A stretch of 64,000 bases of DNA from Agapanthus africanus. Taxonomy: Eukaryota > Streptophyta > Magnoliopsida > Asparagales > Amaryllidaceae. Where the stretch lies: the NCBI GenBank assembly GCA_030015575.1, contig CM057340.1:750827632-750891631 (forward strand). Direction: 5' to 3'. The position numbers were made by a program, and so were the translations under genes. Shown here piece after piece: positions 12,019-19,871 of this stretch. The notes beneath the pieces were generated by a model that was given only the letters and a program-made list of their open reading frames with translations, had not been told where the DNA came from and did no database searches. Numbering within the stretch: position 1 is the stretch's first letter; each line of letters opens with the position of its first letter.

Positions 12019-12260
12019 ACCGAAAAGTCAGTAAACTAGAGATGCGCCTCAAATACGACGACGGCGGACCACTACGTCCTAAAACTGGATGATAGACCGA
12101 AACGTCGTTAAACTAACAATGGACCACTATGTCCTAAAACTGGATAATAGACCGAAACGTCGTTAAACTAATAACGGGCCTCAATGTCCTAAAACTTGCA
12201 AACTACCGAAACGTCTTTAAACTACTACCGCAACATCCTCAGGCTGGCGTGGTAAAAAAA
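12019..12260 (+). repeat. Short repeats after Gag (family B)
   Basis: Alternating units of about 25-30 bp built on gaccgaaacgtcgttaaac and ggaccactatgtcctaaaac. The reverse complement (tttaaggacatttcggtcc units) follows the integrase stop of element H at about 62890-63000. This is the point where family B joins gag directly to the 3' region. Confidence 0.7.
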
Positions 12261-12264
12261 ACGG

Positions 12265-12525
12265 TATGTCCATAAGCAAAATGGGCACGGATGAAAACCC
12301 GAAAGGGCTCCATGAGTAAAAACAGCAGGGCTACCGGCGAGTCTTGTGAAAACCCGAAAGGGCGCAAGCTCGTTTAAAAAAAAGAGAAAAAAGAGAAAAA
12401 AATAAAAGACGGTATGTCCAGAAGCAAAATGGGCACGGATGAAAACCCGAAAGGGCTCCGTGAGTAAAAACTGCAGGGCTACCGGCGAGTGTTTGTGAAA
12501 ACCAGAAAGGGCGCAACCTCGTTAA
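12265..12525 (+). repeat. Duplicated block with CCC-GAAA-GGG hairpins
   Basis: A block of about 147 bp is present twice, separated by A-rich tracts. Each copy holds two CCCGAAAGGG sequences (at about 12297, 12352 and 12448; the fourth, near 12501, is mutated). Each would form a 3-bp stem closed by a GNRA-type GAAA loop. The reverse complement is at 62583-62860 in element H. Confidence 0.65.
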
Positions 12526-12530
12526 AAGAC

Positions 12531-12746
12531 ACTTACAGGGTCCTCTCGACCTTGTAAGGAGAAACCACCTGCGTGAGATCCTTACGACTCACAGGGAAGC
12601 AACACACTTAGGGATCCTCACGATTCCTAAGGAGAAATTACACTTGCGAGATCCTCACGACTCGTAAGGAGAACTCTCTTATGGGACCCTCACGGCTCAT
12701 AAGATTTGAAAGTCTTAAGTTACAGAGACCTGAACCTGTTCTTAAG
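12531..12746 (+). repeat. Six-hairpin cassette 1 (family B, truncated copy)
   Basis: Ordered hairpins spaced about 40 bp by GGAGAAA-type linkers. H1: CTTACAGGGTC / GACCTTGTAAG, loop CTCTC. H2: GTGAG..CTCAC, loop CTTAC. H3: CTTAGGGATC / GATTCCTAAG, loop CTCAC. H4: GCGAG..CTCGT, loop CTCAC. H5: CTTATGGG..CTCATAAG, loop CTCAC. H6: CTTAAG..CTTAAG with inner ACAG/CTGT. The same order recurs in cassettes 2 and 3. Confidence 0.8.
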
Positions 12747-12879
12747 CAACCCCACAACCTTCGATATGGCCCTACAAGTGGCTCAGTACCGACCCTTGTA
12801 TACAATCCACGGGCACGAATAAACATCTCCCTAACCAGGTCCCACCCGTGACTGGGAATATGTCCATACGGTGAACAAC

Positions 12880-13092
12880 CCTTATAAGTCCTCTCGACTT
12901 GTTAGGAGAAAACCCTTCTGTAAGATCCTTACGACTTACAGGGGAACATACACTTAGGAATCCTCACGATTTCTAAGGAGAAAACACACCTACGAGATCC
13001 TCACGACTCGTAGGGAGAAATACCTTTGTGAGACCCTTACGGCTCATGAAGTCAAAAGCCTTAGTTGACAGGATCCTAACCCTGTTGACTAA
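12880..13092 (+). repeat. Six-hairpin cassette 2 (family B, truncated copy)
   Basis: Same order and loops as cassette 1 but with different stems: H1 CTTATAAGTC, H2 CTGTAAG/CTTACAG, H3 CTTAGGAATC / GATTTCTAAG, H4 CTACGAG/CTCGTAG, H5 TGTGAG/CTCATGA. H6 is a 13-bp stem, CTTAGTTGACAGG / CCTGTTGACTAAG, around the loop ATCCTAAC. Confidence 0.8.
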
Positions 13093-13099
13093 GACACCT

Positions 13100-13560
13100 T
13101 TGTTCAATATCGACAGAGGCAAATGATGATTCGCTCCTGCCAATATCCCAGTTGTAGCGTTGCTGATGCCTAAACCAGTATCAAATTCCAAGTCCTTTTA
13201 CGGCAAATGATGATTCGCTCCTGGCAATATTCCAGTCGCAGCGATGCTGATGCCAAGATTGGTATCAGATCCCAAATCCCCTACTCGCGAGAAGAAATCA
13301 GCGAGCCAAAAAAAATGCATATGAAATAGCCGAAATGATGGGGCAACTTGCAACAAAATCAGCAAGTAAAAATGTATGCATACAAAAACAGCCGAAATGA
13401 TTGGGCAACTCGCAATAAAAAGCAGCGAGTAAAAAGAAAAATAGCCGAAGTGATTGGGCACCGCGAAAAATAGCCGAAATGATTGGGCAATCGCGACCTC
13501 CGTGATATAAAAGCTGAAATGATAGAGCATCGCGGAAATAAAAAAAAATTCTGAAAGAAT
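13100..13560 (+). repeat. GCCGAAATGATTGGGCA box array with variable-stem hairpins
   Basis: From about 13290 a box of the form agccgaaatgattgggca recurs every 50-60 bp. It is followed by inverted arms that change from unit to unit: ACTTGC/GCAAGT, then CTCGC/GCGAG, then CGCG-based arms. The left part (13120-13290) holds a duplicated block of about 100 bp, ggcaaatgatgattcgctcc. Minus-strand frames here are not conserved as protein. Confidence 0.65.
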
Positions 13561-13649
13561 GAAACTTTTTGCCCTACAGGTGAGATCACATCGATCCCTG
13601 TATACAATCCTGGAGCACAAACAAAGAGAGAACCATACCTTCCTGACAG

Positions 13650-15620
13650 GCTCCAACAGAAAGCGAAGACAAATCTCGACGGTTCATAGACAACCTAGAG
13701 ACAACCTCGACATTTGTCGCAATATTGCAGACACAATGCCAACAAATGAAGTAAAGGAAGATCCCTAGCTTCAGGGTCTCGACGTCAACATCGGCAACTT
13801 AGAGATCACCAACGGCGTTTCTCCTCATTCCAACCAGATGCAGACATGACGTCAACAATCGACCTCAGAGTCGCAACGAAACGGAGCCACGGCATAGTCC
13901 CTAGTTCCAAATCTCAATGGCCACATCTGCAGCGTGGAGACCAACAACGGTGGGCCTCCTCATTCCAGCTTAACACAGAGGTTACACCATCAAACGGAGC
14001 GACGGCAAAACCTTAGCTTCACCTCAGCATTCGTATCGATACTGCAGACGCAATGTCAACAACGGCGTTCCTTCGCAGTCCAGCAGGATGTAGATGCAAC
14101 GTCAACAAGAGACCCCATGGTCGAAACAATGCGGAGTGACGGCAAAATCCCAACTCCACCTCAGCATTCGTCTCGTTACAGCAGACGCAATGTCAACAAT
14201 GGCGTTCCTTCACAGTCCAGCAGGATGTAGATGCAATGTCAACAAAAGACCCCATGGTCAGTAAAGTGGAGTGACGGCAAAATCCCAGCTCCACCTCAGC
14301 ATTCGTCTCGATACAGCAGACGCAATGTCAACTACAGCATCCTTCCTCCAACGGGACCCGGACACGCCAAAGCAAACGAAGCAAAGGCCAAATTCCTAGC
14401 TTCAGAGTCTTGACGGTAACTCACATAAAACCTGAAAGACCATCGGAGATCATCTCGCACCAGCACGGAGTGGTCACCACCTCGACGTTCGTCTCAATAC
14501 AACAGACGAGATGTCACGACAGCGTTCCTCCTCCAACAGGATTCGGACGTGACAAAGCAAACGAAGCGAAGGCCAAATTCCTAGCTTCAGAGTCTTAACG
14601 GCAAGTCATATAAAGAATGAAAGACAATCGGAGATCGTCTCGATACAGCAGAAGAAATGTCACCCCAGCGTTCTTCCCCCAGCAGGATTCGGACGCGCTA
14701 AAGCAAATGAAGCAAAAGGCCAAATTCCTAGCTTCAGTGTCTTGAAGGCAAGTCATATAAAGCCTGAAAGACAATCGGAGATCATCTCGCACCAGCGTGG
14801 AGTGGTCACCACCTCGACAATCGTCTCGATACAGCGGATGAAATGTCACCCCAGCATTCTTCCCCCAGCAGGATTCGGACGCGCCAAAGCAAATGAAGCA
14901 AAAGGCCAAATTCCTAGCTTCAGGGTCTTGACGGCAAGTCATATAAAACCTAAAAGACAATCGGAGATCATCTCGCACCAGCGTGGAGTGGTCACCACCT
15001 CGACGATCGTCTCGATACAGCAGATGAAATGTCACCCCAGCGTTCTTCCCCCAGCAGGATTCGGACGCGCCAAAGCAAACGAAGCGAAGGCCAAATTCCT
15101 AGCTTCAACGTCTTGACGGTAAGTCATATAAAACCGGAAAGACCATCGGAGATCATCTCGAACCAGCGCGGAGTGGTCACCACCTCGACGTTCGTCTCAA
15201 TACAACAGACGAGATGTCACGACAGCGTTCCTCCTCCAACAGGATTCGGACGTGACAAAGCAAATGAAGCAAAAGGCCAAATTCCTAGGTTCAGGGTCTT
15301 AATGGCAAGTCATATAAAGCCTGAAAGACAATTGAAGATCATCTCGCCACAGTGCAGAGCGGTCACCACCTCAACGTTCGTCTCGACACAGCAGACGCAA
15401 CATCACCAAAATGAGTCACAGCAAAATCCCTGGTTCCAAACCTCGACGGTTCACCAGCAACCTAGAGACAACCGTGACATTCGTCTCGAGACAGCAGACA
15501 CGATGCCAGCAAACGAAGCAAAGGCAAAATTCCCAGCTTCAGGGTCTTAACGGCAAGTCATATAAAGCCTGAAAGACTATCGGAGATCATCCCACACCAG
15601 CGCGGAGTGGTTATGACTCA
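13650..15620 (+). repeat. Tandem repeats of about 185 bp (family B 3' region)
   Basis: Degenerate units to about 14400, then clear units starting gcaagtcatataaa at about 14416, 14601, 14748, 14934, 15119, 15305 and 15553. The period is about 185 bp; one unit of 147 bp lacks the block accagcgtggagtggtcacc. Plus-strand frames of 60-170 codons run through the array only because the unit lacks stops; they are not conserved genes. The array lies between cassettes 2 and 3, the place where H has its unrelated 158-bp array. Confidence 0.8.
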
Positions 15621-16132
15621 TCGGGGCTCTCCAAAATGAGCTTAACCTCAAGTAAAAATCGGCATGGCAAATTCCTAACGCTTTCTCTTCCGACGGTCAA
15701 ACTGCCAAGGAGGATTGCTTGAAGACGTCTTGTCCAGCCCCCGAAGGGATCAGAGACACGGCAGTCGCAGGGCTACTTGAACAGTATGATTGCCTATCGA
15801 GGAATATATTAGCTGATGCGACGGTACGACGGCCAAAACCCTAAGTACCACAGACCCTAACGGACTTCTGTCGTAAAGAGCAGAGGTTAACTGTGACGTT
15901 AGGATATTCTTGCAAGAAATACTCGAATCGTCTCGACTCGTAAGGAAATTGATGTCTTCGCGAGAACTGCTCTATTCGTCTCGACTCTTGAGGAAAAGCC
16001 TTAGGCAGTAGGGATTAAGAAACCTGTTTCCTAAGCACTGGGACCCTGCAAGTCGGCTCAAAACGGTCTCTTGCATACTATCCACGGGTCTCACTCTCCA
16101 AAGTCGAATCTCGACAAGGAGGGAAACAACCG
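15621..16132 (+). other. Family B 3' region between tandem array and cassette 3
   Basis: No gene seen. The segment has partner copies at 27086-27596 and, inverted and diverged, about 47950-48250 in D. It contains a decayed run of TCGTCTCGACTCGTAAGG-like hairpins (about 15900-16000) and the recurrent motif GCATACTATCCACGGG near 16073. Confidence 0.5.
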
Positions 16133-16349
16133 CTTATGGGTCCTCTCGACTCATAAGAGGGTAAATTCTATTATAAGATCCTTACGACTTATAAGAGAAA
16201 ACACACTTAGGAGTCCTCATGACCCCTAAGGAGAAAATACACCTACGAGATCCTCTCGATCCGTAGGGAGAAAAGTCTTTGTGAGACCCTCACGGCTCAT
16301 AAAGTTGAAAAGTCTTAGGCTACAAGGACCCTAAACTTGTCTCCTAAGC
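16133..16349 (+). repeat. Six-hairpin cassette 3 (family B, truncated copy)
   Basis: H1 CTTATGGGTC / GACTCATAAG, loop CTCTC. H2 TTATAAG/CTTATAA, loop CTTAC. H3 CTTAGGAGTC / GACCCCTAAG. H4 CTACGAG/CCGTAG. H5 TTGTGAG/CTCATAA. H6 CTTAGG..CCTAAG with inner ACAAG/CTTGT. Same order as the other cassettes, new stem sequences, pairing kept. Confidence 0.8.
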
Positions 16350-16410
16350 CCTCAATTCCATGGCTATGCATTACTCTGCACTACTTCACCCACGTACATA
16401 CTTACATGGG

Positions 16411-16429
16411 CAAAGTAGTGGGGGGAATT
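16411..16429 (+). promoter_or_regulatory. Family B polypurine tract
   Basis: The purine-rich run AAAGTAGTGGGGGGAATTT ends directly at the LTR start TGTTCCC. The second copy (27875-27893) reads GTGGGGGGCATTT. This marks where plus-strand DNA synthesis would start. Confidence 0.75.
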
Positions 16430-19400
16430 TGTTCCCGCCAAAAATTTCTGTGCAAAGAGTCCAAGGTATCAAATGGCAGCGATATGCTTAAGGAAATGCG
16501 AACCAGTATCTTCCGGCCTATATTTTGATAAACTCCTGAAGGAGGAACTATTAAATTCTGATGGTATTGGAAGCATCTCGAAAAACCCTTCGATTTGATA
16601 TATTATTGGCTTCATAATTCATCCGGGATCAAAAGTTATGAGCAAATATGTTATGCACTGTTCCCTGATTAAAAATCAGGAATTACCTCAATGAGGTGTC
16701 ACGTGCTCACACGTGACCAATGGTCACGTGTTGACACGTGATAGTGAAAACAGAAATAAAAAACAAATGGCTAAAGGAAATACCTCAATGGGGTATCACG
16801 TGCTCACACGTGACCAATGGTCACGTGTTGACACGTGATGGTTGAAACTGAAGCATAAACAAGCGGTTGTTAAAGGACTCAATTGGGGGTCACGTGCTCA
16901 CACGTGACCAAGGGTCACGTGCCAGCACCTGACAGGCTTTGAAAGCCTTACAGTTTAATAGAATTAAAATTCTAAATTTCTCTAAAATCTTTCGAAATAG
17001 AATTAAAATTCTAAATTTCTCTAAATCTTTCCAAATGGAAAAGGATTATGGGAACCGTTGGATTAAAAATCCAATGTTGATTAAAGATCACCAATTTATG
17101 GAAAGATTTGATACAAGGAAAGATTTCCCTAAAATTTCACCAGAAATAACAAACAGAATATCTTTGGATTTAAAATCCAACGGTGAATAAAATTCACTGA
17201 ATGATCTAAAGGATCATATTAAATATGAAAACAAATCAAATTTTTCAATGAAAGATTCACAAAACAAATTGATTCTTTTCTTTCTCCTATAAATAGGAGC
17301 CAAGAAAAGAAGAGGAGCGACCCTTTTTGGAGAGAAAAACAAAGAGAGAAGAATTTAATTCTCAAGAGGGAAGAAAAGAAAGGAGAATTTAATTCTCAAC
17401 AAAGAAAACTCTAGGTGAGAAAAGAAAATGAATCAAAACTTCAAACAGAGAATTTAATTCTCAAAATCCAAGAGTTTAACTCTTATACAAAAAAAATCTT
17501 AGTTCTTCTTCTGGTTGAAGATCTGCAGAAGCACATTTCCCCATAAGTTGAGAATTTAATTCTCATCGGGTTGAGATCCTGCCATGCAGATCCTAAACTT
17601 AGAAGGGGAATTGAGTTTTGAGAATTTAATTCTCCTAAAACAAAACTAGAGTTTAACCATAATCAAGAATTTAATTCTTTTACATATCTGGGAATTTAAT
17701 TCCTTTAAAAAGAAATTAGGGTTTTACCCTAAATAAGAATTTAATTCTTTCACAATAGGAATTTAATTCCTCCAAAACAAAAATAGGGTTTAACCCTACA
17801 GAGAATTTAATTCTTAAAAAAAAGACTTGAAAGATCTCCATGCATGCAAAAGACCAAGGCCACGTGTCCCCACGTGACCCCTGAAGAGATCCCCAGAAAT
17901 AAGGAGAGAAGCTTTGAGGCAATGCCTCACGTGCTCCCACGTGACCTACAAAACACAAAAAGAAAAAGCAAAGGAAATATGAGCTTTGGGCGCTCTCACG
18001 TGTCCCCACGTGACCCCTTAGCGAGTGCTTTAATAGTCAGTGCATAAATCTCCATCACGTGTCAACACGTGATGCTCAAAAGATGAAAAAGTGTTTAACA
18101 CTTAATTGCAGAACGAAGAAAAGGGATCTGGTCCCACTTTTGGGCGCTCTCACGTTTCCACACGCGACCCCTCTTTCTTTAGTGTTTAACACTAATTTGG
18201 GGATAATATTTCCAGTGTTTAACACTGATTGTTTCTAGTGTTTAACACTAAATTGAAGATTATATTTCCAGTGTTTAACACTGATTGTCTTTTAGTGTTT
18301 AACATTAATTTGAAAGTTCTACCTCCAGTGTTTAACACTGTTGTTCTCTAGTGTTTAACACTACTTTTAGCCAAATTGGCTAATTTCCCAGAGGCAAAAG
18401 TCCCTCCTCCAAATGAATCTCAAAATTGAGGAAATTAAGGACAAAATATTGTCAGAGCCCCCAAACCTCTGTTTAGCATTGCTGCATGATGAGGGGCTGA
18501 ACCCAGACAAATGTCTAATGGCCCAAAGGGCCAATATTTCAAACATAATTGGACTTAGCCCAAACTGGCCATAAGTCCTCAAATCATCTTGAACTGAGCA
18601 CATCTGCTCATTCAACCAACTCATTGGTTCAAGGGTACATCTCTGAACTCCTCTGATATTTGTCATTGTAATCCTTCAACGTCTTCAGAGAGGTGATGGG
18701 TCCCGACAACCATACATTCAAAGGACCACCACGTCCCTAAACTGGAACTTAGACCACCAAGTCCCTAAACTAGAACATGGACCACCATGTCCTTAAACTG
18801 GCAATGGACCACCATGTCCCTAAACTGGCGATGGACCATTATGTCCCTAAACTGGAACAATAGAGCCCAAATGCTCTTTTGTCGGATCTAAACGATCCCG
18901 TTAAGTTGATCTTAGTCTCAAATTAGACTAACGTATCCTTAACAAACGTTTAAGTTGATCTTAGCCTCAAATATGGCTAATGTGTCCTTAAACCAAAATC
19001 TTCAAACAGACTTTAGTCCCAAATTAGACTATAGATCTCCCAATCAACTTTGGTTCAAGGGTACATCTCTGAACTCCTCTGACATCTGTCGTTGTAATCC
19101 TTCAACGTCGTCAGAGAGGTGATGGGTCCCGACGGCCATACATCTGATCGACCACTATGTCCCTAAACTGGAACAATAGAGCCCAAATGCTCTTTTGTCG
19201 GATCTAAACGGTCCAGTTAAGTTGATCTTAGTCTCAAATTGGACTAACGTATCCTTAACAAACGTTTAAGTTGATCTTAGCCTCAAATATGGCTAATGTA
19301 TCCTTAAACCAAAACCCCAAAACCAAATCTAAGAAAGTACGGATTTGGACTAATCCACGTCCTACGGGCGACGACATAAATTAGTCTCCGTATACAATCC

Positions 19401-19722
19401 ACGGGCAACCACAAACAAAACAAACACCCACGACACGAAGTGAAATTCTGGAGAAAGAGAAAGTTGTTACCGCGATGCGGTAGCGTAATTAACTGCAGGG
19501 GCATGCGCCTGCAGGGAAGAGCGTCCCCACAATCAAAAACCCCTCAAGCGAGGGGGAATCTGACGAAGTCAGCTACATCGGCCGCATCCATCTAAACCTC
19601 CGATACACGGTGTCATAAATCAACTTGGCATCTTCGGAGAGGTGGACGGATAAAACCAAATAGCATCTGCCCCGAATCTCAGGCAAGACGTCCATGTCTT
19701 GGCCGCCGTTCGGAGGGGAACA
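16430..19722 (+). repeat. Family B LTR (5' LTR of the complete element)
   Basis: Ends TGTTCCC...GGGGAACA; collinear with 27894-31186. It is packed with short dyads. Three units of about 98 bp (16684-16930) hold TCACGTG-ctca-CACGTGA hairpins. GAATTTAATTC recurs through 17350-17815, AGTGTTTAACACT through 18090-18365, and ggaccaccatgtccctaaactgg units through 18720-18860. A duplicated hairpin block with arms CCTCTGAC / GTCAGAG lies near 18650 and 19075. No coding frame is conserved. Confidence 0.85.
17288..17295 (+). promoter_or_regulatory. TATA box of family B LTR
   Basis: TATAAATA within ctcctataaataggagcc, about 860 bp into the LTR. The copy at 28753-28760 is identical. It is the best candidate core promoter, with transcription expected to start about 30 bp downstream near 17320; the start is inferred. 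Confidence 0.65.
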
Positions 19723-19727
19723 GATTC

Positions 19728-19746
19728 TGGCACGCCCGGTGGGACC
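19728..19746 (+). promoter_or_regulatory. Family B primer binding site
   Basis: TGGCACGCCCGGTGGGACC starts five bases after the LTR end GGGGAACA. The leading TGG would pair with a tRNA CCA end. I did not assign the tRNA. The same site recurs at 55058, and a decayed form at 31442. Confidence 0.75.
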
Positions 19747-19871
19747 TTTTCCTCTTTCCACTCCACACTTCGTGTGTCGTGTTCGCGAACGAATCGCGGT
19801 TTGCTGTGGTTGCCTGTGGATTCGAGGTACTAAGATTTAGTGTCTTGCTCCGTGCAGAAAATAGAAGATCA

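Larger units (their letters stand above)
10399..16429 (+). mobile_element. Family B (Tat-type gypsy) internal region, 5'-truncated
   Basis: It is collinear with 21987-27893 at about 98-99% identity by eye, but the LTR, primer site and first two thirds of gag are missing because copia-1 lies at its left edge. It ends with a purine tract and the LTR at 16430. So two B internal regions share one LTR: INT-LTR-INT-LTR. Like the complete copy, it passes from the end of gag straight into the 3' region, with no pol. Confidence 0.8.

Noticed and set aside
12531-13092. Regularly spaced short palindromes with unique neighbours, reminiscent of a CRISPR array
   Set aside because: The palindromic stems vary while the linkers and loops are constant, the reverse of CRISPR, and the context is plant retrotransposon DNA without cas genes.
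13198-13656. Minus-strand 152-codon frame, also at 24663-25120 and inverted at 61499-62131
   Set aside because: It is the translation of the box array; Phe-rich repeats follow from the repeated box, and the frame shifts between copies.
14742-15550. Frames of 120-170 codons in the 185-bp repeats
   Set aside because: Repeat-derived low-complexity translations without conservation between units in one phase.
17640-17790. AGGGTTTAACCCT runs as interstitial telomere sequence
   Set aside because: They are isolated dyads within the LTR, not tandem TTTAGGG repeats.
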